Shown here one piece after another: positions 1 through 7,672 of a stretch of DNA of 33,469 nucleotides (its first letter is position 1; every line of letters starts with the position of its first letter). This DNA is from Nitrosopumilus sp. D6. Lineage in GTDB: Archaea > Thermoproteota > Nitrososphaeria > Nitrososphaerales > Nitrosopumilaceae. The stretch spans positions 1-33,469 of the forward strand of contig RHFD01000025.1 in NCBI GenBank assembly GCA_003724325.1. Direction: 5' to 3'. A model generated the notes under the pieces. That model was not told the DNA's origin and did not search any database. It saw only the letters and a list, made by a program, of their open reading frames with translations. Made by a program: the position numbers and the translations under genes.

Positions 1-141
1 CATCCCGGATCGTCTAGTGTGGTGATCCGGGATTATACCATCCCGGATCGTCTAGTGTGGTGATCCGGGATTATACCATCCCGGATCGTCTAGTGTGGTG
101 ATCCGGGATTATGCCATCCCGGATCGTCTAGTGTGTGATTC
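1..141. repeat. Tandem 38-bp palindromic repeat, about 3.6 units (CATCCCGGATCGTCTAGTGTGGTGATCCGGGATTATAC)
   Basis: Units start at 1, 39, 77 and 115. Each full unit has perfect 10-bp arms ATCCCGGATC / GATCCGGGAT around a 12-nt loop. The fourth unit is truncated after GTCTAGTGTG. The array may extend left of the window. Confidence 0.95.
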
Positions 142-146
142 GTATG

Positions 147-240
147 AAAGTCTTATTAGATATGGAACCGCAGTATTTCCGAGTCAAAGCAATTGATTCA
201 ATCTCATGCTTGGCTCCCCCTCTTATTCAGAGGGGTCCAA
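147..240. repeat. Left copy of a diverged ~92-bp direct repeat containing a CCCCTCT-TATTC-AGAGGGG hairpin
   Basis: AAAGTCTTATTAGATATGGA...AGTATTTCCGAGTCAAAGCA...CCCCTCTTATTCAGAGGGGTCC; matches 1613-1704 in order and spacing. Confidence 0.7.
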
Positions 241-325
241 TAACCATATCATAAATTGCATGCTAGACAAAAGCCCGCAAGAGGATTAAGGAACATACCA
301 AGACTATCGTCAGATACGTATGTAT

Positions 326-598
326 TCAACAGCACTTTAACGCAAGGAGCCACCGGGTTAACAGCTCTTGAATTACCTTGTTTCCACTTACCTCCCATGT
401 CAGGGAATCGGCGGGGCCGAGCTCGAGCACCTTTTCAAAACATTTGATGGCATCAGCTATGCCATTCATGTTAAAGTGTGCAATGCCTTTTTTCAGCCAG
501 AGGTCTGGATTTTCCGGATCTGCCCCTATCTTTACCTCATAACGTCTGATCTCCTCTGTCAGGTACTCGTCGAGGGCGTGTGTCTCAGATTCACTCAT
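326..598 (-). CDS. Short tetratricopeptide-repeat (TPR) protein, possibly truncated
   Basis: MSESETHALDEYLTEEIRRYEVKIGADPENPDLWLKKGIAHFNMNGIADAIKCFEKVLELGP: one TPR unit; the C-terminal ~25 aa do not look TPR-like. Start placed at the internal ATG (598). Confidence 0.55.
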   Translation of the reverse strand: MSESETHALDEYLTEEIRRYEVKIGADPENPDLWLKKGIAHFNMNGIADAIKCFEKVLELGPADSLTWEVSGNKVIQELLTRWLLALKCC

Positions 599-981
599 GC
601 AGATATCTGGCAGAATATAGAGATACACCTGTTAGAGGTGAACCGTTTACGTCAGAGGATTGCCACCACAGGAGGCATGAAGATGTTTGGTATACTGATG
701 ACGTGTATCCCGACGTGGAGAAAAAGGGGGATGAATGTGATGGATCAACTGCTTGAGGTGCCAGAGGCGGCCTGACCCCTTACTCTACTGCACCCGTATG
801 TTAGGCACAAGTGAGAAATAGTGATCGGATTCGTATATCGCATCATGGTAAGAGATTGTATGCATTAAAAAAACTATGGAAAATGACTCTGGTAAAAATA
901 CTGAATTTTACTTTACAATATTTGCAAGATTTCTAGTTAAAATAACACTCTCTGGAACATCACTTGGTATCTTTAATAGAT

Positions 982-1410
982 TCAGTCATATTCCCATGTG
1001 ACTGTTGTCTTTGGAACAAGTTTTAAAATGCATGCCTCGTCTTCACTCAAAAGTTTGATTGCTGCTTTATATTTTTCACCTGTAAAGTACTTTGCAAAAA
1101 TTTCTTCCCCCAATTTTTTTACCTCTGTACCTTTTATTATCTCTGCAATACATTCTCCTGCCACGCCGACTACTGGAGATTTTTCACTTGCATCTATACA
1201 GTAAGAGGCATTTGGGTTTCTTACTAGATTTTTAATCTTTTTTGTTGTTGTAGAAGTTCCCACATAGAAATTCTTGTCTTTGTAAATATACCATACGGGT
1301 GTTATGTGTGGAAAGCCATTCTGAGATATTGTACCAAGTCTCATTATCTTTTGTGTGGTAAGAAAATCTTTTTCCATGTGTGGTGAGTGATTTCTTGTAA
1401 TATAAACCAA
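982..1410 (-). CDS. Pyridoxamine 5'-phosphate oxidase-like (FMN-binding split-barrel) protein
   Basis: MEKDFLTTQKIMRLGTISQNGFPHITPVWYIYKDKNFYVGTSTTTKKIKNLVRNPNASYCID is a typical PPOX/F420-split-barrel N-terminus; the start may be at MEKDFL. Confidence 0.8.
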   Translation of the reverse strand: MVYITRNHSPHMEKDFLTTQKIMRLGTISQNGFPHITPVWYIYKDKNFYVGTSTTTKKIKNLVRNPNASYCIDASEKSPVVGVAGECIAEIIKGTEVKKLGEEIFAKYFTGEKYKAAIKLLSEDEACILKLVPKTTVTWEYD

Positions 1411-1612
1411 AATTCCAAAGACTTTCGCAAATCTAGGCGATATGAATAAAAAAAGTTTCTCATATTTTATACTGTTGCCAGATTGGATATTTTTACTGTT
1501 ATTAAGACGCGCGAGTGTTTTTATGAATTTATAATGACTGAAAACTGACCCAAATCATCCGGATCTAGCATTAACAGTAAAATATCTGAACAGATGACAG
1601 CGTAATTTTCAC

Positions 1613-1704
1613 AAAGTCTTATTAGACATGAAGTGTATAGTATTATTGAGTCAAGCAGTGTTTGGTACGGGGAATTTGACTTATCCTCTGATTCAGAGGG
1701 TCCC
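1613..1704. repeat. Right copy of the diverged ~92-bp direct repeat (CCTCT-GATTC-AGAGG hairpin)
   Basis: AAAGTCTTATTAGACATGAA...AGTATTATTGAGTCAAGCA...CCTCTGATTCAGAGGGTCC; hairpin lies 72 nt from the repeat start versus 70 nt in the left copy. Confidence 0.7.
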
Positions 1705-1837
1705 CGCAACTTTATCTGATTTTTACTAGTGCTAAGCTTTTGGTGTTTTCACAAATTTATCAGATCTAACACTGATTATAATCCACTACAAGACACCCAA
1801 AACATCTGACCTCTTACTGTGATTCTTGTAAAACACT

Positions 1838-1847
1838 TATAATTATG
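1838..1847 (+). promoter_or_regulatory. Candidate TATA box for the 40-aa ORF
   Basis: CACTTATAATTATG upstream of ATG 1865. Confidence 0.4.
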
Positions 1848-1864
1848 CACCCTGTTTAAAATCC

Positions 1865-1987
1865 ATGAGACAGCGAAACGTACTCTTCATTGGAATAGCA
1901 GCAGCCGTTGCCTCGATAGCAATAGGCGGTCACATGGCGTATGGATTCTTCTGCTTTATTCCGCCTGGCTTTATCATCAACTGTTAG
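1865..1987 (+). CDS. 40-aa predicted membrane miniprotein (MRQRNVLFIGIAAAVASIAIGGHMAYGFFCFIPPGFIINC), not in the ORF track
   Basis: ATG at 1865, TAG at 1985-1987; a basic N-terminus followed by a hydrophobic segment. TATA-like TTATAATTAT at 1838-1847 sits about 25 bp upstream, as in leaderless archaeal transcripts. Confidence 0.5.
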   Translation: MRQRNVLFIGIAAAVASIAIGGHMAYGFFCFIPPGFIINC

Positions 1988-2123
1988 AAAAATTATGCAG
2001 GATTGATGGACTAGACAGGGAACTTTTTCTAGTTGAAAGTCAGAGATCAAAAACTGCAGAGAATGCTGGTTTGGAGCAAGACAGATGCCTTGACTATTCG
2101 TATATCTCACGATAGCGTTTTGT

Positions 2124-2171
2124 GCGGTGATCCGGGATCAAGTTTGAACCGGGATTATACCATCCCGGATC
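2124..2171. repeat. Variant/degenerate copy of the 38-bp palindromic repeat
   Basis: GCGGTGATCCGGGATCAAGTTTGAACCGGGATTATACCATCCCGGATCA shares GGTGATCCGGGAT and GGGATTATACCATCCCGGATC with the array at 1-141. Confidence 0.9.
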
Positions 2172-2232
2172 ATTACACCTGAAATCTACAAATACACAAC
2201 ACGTTAAAGACGGCAGCACCACACGTCATTTT

Positions 2233-2973
2233 ATGACCACACTTGAGATTTCCCACAGCAAGAGACTCCTCATAATCCCGGACATACACAACAAGACAAC
2301 AAGGGCAGAAGAGATGATAATGATGGTAGAGCCAGACCACACCATATTCCTTGGCGACTATTTTGACAGCTTTGGAGACAGCTATATGGAGGCAGACGAC
2401 ACTGCAAGATGGCTCAAGAAATCACTAGAGAAACCTGACAGGACGCACCTGGTAGGAAACCACGACCTGAGCTACATGACGCCAAACCCGTATCTGAAAT
2501 GCTCAGGGTATGACGGAGCAAAGTACAAGACAATAGCAGAACACTGCATTGACTGGAAAAAACTCGTCTTATACTGCCAGATAAATGACGACTGGCTGTG
2601 CACCCACGCCGGACTCTCAAAAAGATTCTGCGACTCATTTGATGGTAACATACACGATATACTCGAGTCATCTGCGCGCGATCTATCCACCATACATGAC
2701 AGCGACGCTCCCCATCCATTCTTCCAGGTCGGCAAGCTCCGGGGCGGCACAAAGTCAGTAGGCGGCATACTGTGGTGTGACTATGACGAGTTTGAAGACA
2801 TTCCCGGAATCAGGCAGATATTTGGGCATACAAACTCTGGTGATATACGCCACGTGACAAACAAAGACTCGGAACACTATTGCATAGATACTGGCATGCG
2901 CCACTATGCCCTGTATCATGATGGAGAGCTGCGGGTCTTAAAGACCCGCAGCCTGACAACCAAACCTTGCTGA
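2233..2973 (+). CDS. Calcineurin-like metallophosphoesterase
   Basis: Motifs IIPDIHNK, FLGDYFDSFGD, LVGNHD, CTHAGLS and IFGHTNSGD. Confidence 0.88.
   Translation: MTTLEISHSKRLLIIPDIHNKTTRAEEMIMMVEPDHTIFLGDYFDSFGDSYMEADDTARWLKKSLEKPDRTHLVGNHDLSYMTPNPYLKCSGYDGAKYKTIAEHCIDWKKLVLYCQINDDWLCTHAGLSKRFCDSFDGNIHDILESSARDLSTIHDSDAPHPFFQVGKLRGGTKSVGGILWCDYDEFEDIPGIRQIFGHTNSGDIRHVTNKDSEHYCIDTGMRHYALYHDGELRVLKTRSLTTKPC
2928..2952. repeat. Perfect 12-bp inverted repeat (1-nt centre) inside the 3' end of the phosphoesterase CDS
   Basis: GCTGCGGGTCTT-A-AAGACCCGCAGC. Confidence 0.95.
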
Positions 2974-3035
2974 GGGCGTGAATACCCGACCCTCAATTCG
3001 GCTTGGTGAGAGGGTCATGTCCCCCATTTTAGCAC

Positions 3036-3179
3036 TTATTGTACTAGATTTTGTTCCTTTACAATCCTGACGCAATATTCTACGCCATGACTGACGTGCC
3101 CAAATCTCTTTTGGGCTACCATTGACTTGATCCACTTGTGGGATTCCATGTCCATTGAAATGGTAACTTTTGTTTTCAT
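3036..3179 (-). CDS. 47-aa ribbon-helix-helix (CopG/Arc-like) DNA-binding protein, missed by the ORF track
   Basis: Minus-strand translation MKTKVTISMDMESHKWIKSMVAQKRFGHVSHGVEYCVRIVKEQNLVQ*: beta strand KVTISMD, helix 1 ESHKWIKSMVAQ, turn, helix 2 SHGVEYCVRIVKEQ. Confidence 0.8.
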   Translation of the reverse strand: MKTKVTISMDMESHKWIKSMVAQKRFGHVSHGVEYCVRIVKEQNLVQ

Positions 3180-3180
3180 A

Positions 3181-3220
3181 GCATACTGTTGCATACTACC
3201 CTACTTAATCAATGTACTAT
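3181..3220 (-). promoter_or_regulatory. RHH gene promoter region with direct repeats GCATACT-GTT-GCATACT
   Basis: GCATACT at 3181-3187 and 3191-3197, just upstream of the ATG (3179), followed by TATA-like ACTATAATACC further upstream on the coding strand. Confidence 0.55.
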
Positions 3221-3348
3221 AATACCATACAAAGTATCACCAGCTAGGACAAGAGGGCATGCCATCCCCCCTGTGTGCATCTGAGATTCTGCTATGCCAA
3301 GTTTTCTAATATCAGGCACGCATCTTTGGAATAAAACCCGGGCAATAT

Positions 3349-3594
3349 CTAAAAGAACCCGGGAGGAAGTGATGATACCTGTACGGCCAGAAACGCGGCG
3401 CTAACTGCCAGTACGATTATTGCAGGTACAAACGACAGTACAATGCTGATGATCAGGTGCTTTTTTGCAGCCTTTTTGTTCTTTTCATGCCACAGCAGGT
3501 AGCAGATCAATCCAGACACAATCCCGATGAATATGTGTCCAAGATACCAAAGACTGCTAGGCCTTGGAGTTTGATTATTGTCTTCTACTGCCAA
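3349..3594 (-). CDS. Small membrane protein with two predicted TM helices
   Basis: LGHIFIGIVSGLICYLLWHEKNKKAAKKHLIISIVLSFVPAIIVLAVSAAFLAV. Confidence 0.6.
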   Translation of the reverse strand: MAVEDNNQTPRPSSLWYLGHIFIGIVSGLICYLLWHEKNKKAAKKHLIISIVLSFVPAIIVLAVSAAFLAVQVSSLPPGFF

Positions 3595-3606
3595 CTCACA
3601 ACCACC

Positions 3607-3840
3607 CTACGGGCCTCCGCCCCCAAGCATGGCCTGTAGTGTGCAGTCGGCAACAAGAGCAATTACTTTGGAGGTCTGCTCGTTTGTCAGTCCTGCCAGG
3701 TCGCCATCTGCAAGGCTCATAGCCCTTCCACAGTCCTTGTTGGCAATTATTGCATCAACATCTGGCGCAGACGAGAGTGCTGCAGCAGCTACTGCCACTG
3801 CGACAATTGCAATGCCTATCACCATGTATGTCGGTTTCAT
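3607..3840 (-). CDS. Small membrane-anchored/secreted hypothetical protein
   Basis: MKPTYMVIGIAIVAVAVAAAALSSAPDVDAI..., N-terminal signal/anchor; start placed at the internal ATG of ORF 3607..3903. Confidence 0.6.
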   Translation of the reverse strand: MKPTYMVIGIAIVAVAVAAAALSSAPDVDAIIANKDCGRAMSLADGDLAGLTNEQTSKVIALVADCTLQAMLGGGGP

Positions 3841-3928
3841 GTAATACGTGCCAAGTACTATACATATAGGCAGTATGCCACTATATGGTACATGGTATGA
3901 CAAACAATGATACTATCACACTATAATA

Positions 3929-4111
3929 CTAGCGCCTTTTTCTTCGCTGCCCCGGCTTGTTCTGTCCGGGGTACCTTCCTAGTGCAAACCTCTTTTTAAA
4001 ATTGCCCTTGTTTCTCACGCTGGAACTCGTACCGACAATCTTTCTGCCCTCCACCTTTGGGGTCTGGCCGCGTACCTTGCCTGCCTTTGTAATGGAACCG
4101 TGAGTCGCCAT
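3929..4111 (-). CDS. rps30e: 30S ribosomal protein S30e (eS30)
   Basis: MATHGSITKAGKVRGQTPKVEGRK...NKGNFKKRFALGRYPGQNKPGQRRKRR. Confidence 0.85.
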   Translation of the reverse strand: MATHGSITKAGKVRGQTPKVEGRKIVGTSSSVRNKGNFKKRFALGRYPGQNKPGQRRKRR

Positions 4112-4145
4112 GATTCGATATAATATGCAATGAATTTATGTATTT

Positions 4146-5870
4146 CTACCAGTACCTTGCCTTTACTGTTTCTATGACCTTTTCGTGCTCTGGGCTCTTT
4201 CTCCGGGCATACCTCTCCATGGCCCCAAGCGGCACGCCTCCAAGCGATCTTGCAATTGCGTTGAAAAAGTATCTTCGTGGTCCCCTGGCACCGGTCCTAG
4301 TCATAAACTTTTGAATCCCGTACTTGAAGTTGTGCTGCCACGTCTTGTATAATACCCCTAGCTGCGCAGGCGTCATCTCGTTTCCAATGTTAAAAAAGCT
4401 CGACTTTTCTAGCAGTCCTATTGGCACAAAGGTGAGTGCAGTGGCAGTAAACATTGAATCTGGCTGCTCGCGCTCTAGCTCGTTTATGAGGCGTATCGTA
4501 TCCCACGAGTCCTCTGGAGTCTCGTCATTATCAAGTCCCATTATCATTGTAAATGCCGGAATCCAATAGTTCTCATTCATTGACTTGACGCCTTCTTTTA
4601 CCACCCAGTGCCACTCTTCTGGGGCATATGGCGCAAGCTTTCTGTCTGCGTATTTGTCAATTAGTCTCAGGCTGCCTGTCTCAAAGCCTGCCTGCACGCC
4701 GATCATATTATCAGGGCCTGCGCGCATTATTTTAGAGAGGCTTGGCAATAGTTTTTCGTCTGCAATTGCGCCTGCAAGCGTGCCGTGTGTGGGGTTTGTG
4801 TGCTCTACACCTGTAGACATTATGGCAGTGAATAGCTCTTCGAGCGCCTCGCGGTTTGGCTCCATGCCCTTTGCCGTGCGCGGATTCATCCCATACACGA
4901 ATATATCATCACTGTGCACCCATGCGGACTTTGTGTGCCCCTTTTTCATGTTTATCTCGATCTCTCTTTTGACTTTTTCAGGCGGATAGTACCGTAGTGA
5001 GCGCAGTGTCACATCGCAGAACTTGCAGCCTCTTCCGCATCCGCGCATCACCTCTATCATGCCGTGCATGCTCGGCTCTACAATGTCAGGTATCTCTTCA
5101 ATGTCAGGCCTGTCCCAAAAGTTGACAAACCTGCCGTGTATCTTTTTGCCGTCTCTCTCAAACTCTTTAATGTTTACTTTGAAATCCTTTTGCTTGCGGA
5201 ACGGATCCATATTCTCAAAGTCGCCGTTGATAAGATAGTTAAAGAATCTGCCTGCATGCCCGTCTATCTCTGGCGCAATCCCGCCCAGCTCGCCTTCTAG
5301 TATGGCGTATATTCCAAACTCGGCAATCTTTTCGGGGTCATAGTTGTACTGCCATGTACCTGATGCCCCCGATATCACCTTTGCCTTGCTGCCAGTCCTC
5401 GCCTTTGCCGCCTTTATCCTGTGGTGCAGCTCTGTATTGTATAGCTCGTCATAAGAGATCTGCTTGCGCCCGTACGTAAAGGTCATGGTGACAGGACCCA
5501 TCCCGAGCGGATCCATCTCGTATGTCCCGATTACCTCTGTGCCAGGCCCGATAAACTCTTCAATGTGATCTGGATGCGCCACTACCACCTCGCTTCTTGC
5601 AAAGCCGTCGCGTAATAGCCCTGCTTCTAGCTTGCGCAGGCCGTAGGGGGCATAGTTTGCCACCCCGTTAGTATGCGGAATATAATTGCAGATAAAGTCA
5701 AAGAGCACCTTTGGAGTCACCTGCCTGCCTAGTATCTTGTACCAAAAGCTGCTCTTACTCCTGTGGGGATCTATTGCAGGGGCGCACCCAAAAAAGGTCG
5801 CAAGTGAGAGACCCCGGTACGGCGACATTAGCGTTCTGTCTGCCGTAAGGACTATCTTTGGTAGAGTCAT
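4146..5870 (-). CDS. Radical SAM protein with B12-binding-like N-terminal region
   Basis: RGCGRGCKFCDVTLRSLRYYPPEKV (CxxxCxxC) and downstream radical-SAM-type sequence. Confidence 0.85.
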   Translation of the reverse strand: MTLPKIVLTADRTLMSPYRGLSLATFFGCAPAIDPHRSKSSFWYKILGRQVTPKVLFDFICNYIPHTNGVANYAPYGLRKLEAGLLRDGFARSEVVVAHPDHIEEFIGPGTEVIGTYEMDPLGMGPVTMTFTYGRKQISYDELYNTELHHRIKAAKARTGSKAKVISGASGTWQYNYDPEKIAEFGIYAILEGELGGIAPEIDGHAGRFFNYLINGDFENMDPFRKQKDFKVNIKEFERDGKKIHGRFVNFWDRPDIEEIPDIVEPSMHGMIEVMRGCGRGCKFCDVTLRSLRYYPPEKVKREIEINMKKGHTKSAWVHSDDIFVYGMNPRTAKGMEPNREALEELFTAIMSTGVEHTNPTHGTLAGAIADEKLLPSLSKIMRAGPDNMIGVQAGFETGSLRLIDKYADRKLAPYAPEEWHWVVKEGVKSMNENYWIPAFTMIMGLDNDETPEDSWDTIRLINELEREQPDSMFTATALTFVPIGLLEKSSFFNIGNEMTPAQLGVLYKTWQHNFKYGIQKFMTRTGARGPRRYFFNAIARSLGGVPLGAMERYARRKSPEHEKVIETVKARYW

Positions 5871-5909
5871 GTCATTTAGAAATAATTTTTTGATTTGCTT
5901 TAAACCTTG

Positions 5910-6704
5910 CTAGTATTCTCTGAGGACTCCAGCCTTGTCCCTGTATGTGCGGCCAAACTCTGCATTTGAGGCAAGATGATCCCCGTCAAATACCGTGCCG
6001 TCCCTGCATACGAGATCCTCGCCTGAACAACAGCTTCCGCAGATGCCCACCCCGCACTTCATCATCCTCTCAAGGCTAGCCTGGACAAACACGCCCCGGG
6101 ATCGCGCCGACTCTACTACCTTGTACATCATCAACTCTGGCCCACACACATACACGGCATCAAAGTTTTCTGCATCTAGCAGCCGGTCTGCAGTGTCAGT
6201 AACCATGCCATGCTCCCCGTAACTGCCATCATCAGTAGATACCACTACTGTACCCTCATCTAGCAGCCTTTTTGCAAGGGATTCAAAGAACACCTCGTCT
6301 TTGGTCTTTGCCCCAATTAACAGCGTAATGTGTCCCCTTGCAAATGTGATTAATCGCATCATCGGTACGAGTCCCGTGCCGCCCCCCACCAGCAATAGCC
6401 TGCCAGACCTCACATCAAAAGAGTTGCCATACGGACCCCTCACGCCTATAACATCACCGGGGTTAAGATTGTAGAGTCCCGTAGATGCCGGGCCGTGTCT
6501 GCGTACTGTAAATGCAGCTCTGCCTTTTTTTTCTGATACCATTACACTCATTGGAAGCTCGCTAATCCCGGGAACCCACACCATTGCAAACTGTCCCGGA
6601 AGCACGCTTGACAGCCCGCTTTGAAACGTGAGCGTGCGGACAGTCGGGGTCTCCTCTATTACATCCTCTATCATTACCATTGTGTGGCGCCTAGGATCTT
6701 GCAA
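5910..6704 (-). CDS. pyrK: Dihydroorotate dehydrogenase electron-transfer subunit
   Basis: FAD/NAD-binding ferredoxin-reductase fold; MKCGVGICGSCCSGEDLVCRDGTVF cysteine cluster; adjacent to pyrD. Confidence 0.88.
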   Translation of the reverse strand: MQDPRRHTMVMIEDVIEETPTVRTLTFQSGLSSVLPGQFAMVWVPGISELPMSVMVSEKKGRAAFTVRRHGPASTGLYNLNPGDVIGVRGPYGNSFDVRSGRLLLVGGGTGLVPMMRLITFARGHITLLIGAKTKDEVFFESLAKRLLDEGTVVVSTDDGSYGEHGMVTDTADRLLDAENFDAVYVCGPELMMYKVVESARSRGVFVQASLERMMKCGVGICGSCCSGEDLVCRDGTVFDGDHLASNAEFGRTYRDKAGVLREY

Positions 6705-7593
6705 TACCTGTCATCTCCTGCACCTCTGAATAGTTGTGCTGTTTCATGTATGATTTAATGCCGGCATTTATCTCGGAGAATACATTGGGCTTTTCGCCTA
6801 GCGCACTTCCCACCTGCACTGCAGACGCGCCGGCAAGCAGCATCTCTACTGCATCCTCCCATGTCGAGATGCCGCCGCATCCAATTACTGGCACGTCATA
6901 CCTTGATGTGATCTCATACACACACCTGACTGCGACTGGCTTTATCGGGGTGCCTGATAATCCGCCAAACCTATTACTTAGTATCGGGCGCCCCGTGTGT
7001 ATGTCAATTGCCATTGCGCGCACTGTATTAATTGCAGTAATTGCATCGGCGCCAGCATCCACTGCGGCGCCCACCGTATCAAGATAGTTTACCGTGCCGA
7101 GTCCCACCTTTGCAATTACGGGCGCGCCCGTCTTTTTTACAGCAGATACAATATCGCGCACAAGACCCAGGTCATCGCCTACCTCTAGGCCCACCTTTGC
7201 AACATGGGGACACGACAAGTTTAGCTCGTACCCCAGTATGTTACATTTGGAGAACTGCTCTGTCATGTGGGTGAAATCCCCAGGATCAGAGCCTACCAGA
7301 CTCACAATAACTGGCACATCAGAGTTGCTACCAATCATGGCTGCAAAGTTTTCTGCACCGGGGTTTGAGAGTCCCACTGCGTTTATCCAGCCGCCCCCGC
7401 CCACTCCGACTATTGTGGGGTTGGCATAGCCCTCCCACGGCTCGCGGCTCAGCGACTTTGAGACTAGTGCTGCAGCACCGGAGCGATACAGTCTGCCAAA
7501 CACCTCTAGTGAGATGCCCAAAATTCCTGATGCCAGCATTGCCGGGCCATCAAGGCTCATCTTGCCAATCGAGACTGCAAGGCTTGGCTCCAC
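6691..7593 (-). CDS. pyrD: Dihydroorotate dehydrogenase catalytic subunit
   Basis: GYELNLSCPHVAKVGLEVG, APVIAKVGLG, AITAINTVRAMAID, GTPIKPVAVRCVYEI, VIGCGGISTWEDAVEMLLAGASAVQVGSAL. Confidence 0.92.
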   Translation of the reverse strand: MEPSLAVSIGKMSLDGPAMLASGILGISLEVFGRLYRSGAAALVSKSLSREPWEGYANPTIVGVGGGGWINAVGLSNPGAENFAAMIGSNSDVPVIVSLVGSDPGDFTHMTEQFSKCNILGYELNLSCPHVAKVGLEVGDDLGLVRDIVSAVKKTGAPVIAKVGLGTVNYLDTVGAAVDAGADAITAINTVRAMAIDIHTGRPILSNRFGGLSGTPIKPVAVRCVYEITSRYDVPVIGCGGISTWEDAVEMLLAGASAVQVGSALGEKPNVFSEINAGIKSYMKQHNYSEVQEMTGIARS

Positions 7594-7635
7594 GAGTATG
7601 GGTGTGCGGGATTTTAAATATAACAGTAGCCATCA

Positions 7636-7656
7636 AGCACCGTTTTTAAAGGTGCT
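7636..7656 (+). promoter_or_regulatory. Candidate nop5 promoter: TATA-like TTTTTAAA inside a 6-bp inverted repeat AGCACC...GGTGCT
   Basis: AGCACCGTTTTTAAAGGTGCT, about 20-25 bp upstream of ATG 7673. Confidence 0.45.
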
Positions 7657-7672
7657 ACAAAAGAGTCCATTC

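Noticed and set aside
1-141. CRISPR-like short regular repeats
   Set aside because: Units are contiguous with no unique spacers and no cas genes nearby; this is a tandem palindromic repeat.
1521-1709. 62-aa minus ORF
   Set aside because: Overlaps the diverged direct repeat/hairpin; no protein-like signature.
1856-2110. 84-aa minus ORF
   Set aside because: Opposite the better-supported 40-aa membrane ORF with a TATA box; no recognisable domain.
2938-3135. 65-aa minus ORF
   Set aside because: Wrong frame relative to the RHH gene 3036..3179, which is far more protein-like.
7514-7672. 53-aa N-terminal extension of Nop5
   Set aside because: Overlaps the divergent pyrD start and the putative nop5 TATA box; the conserved protein begins at ATG 7673.
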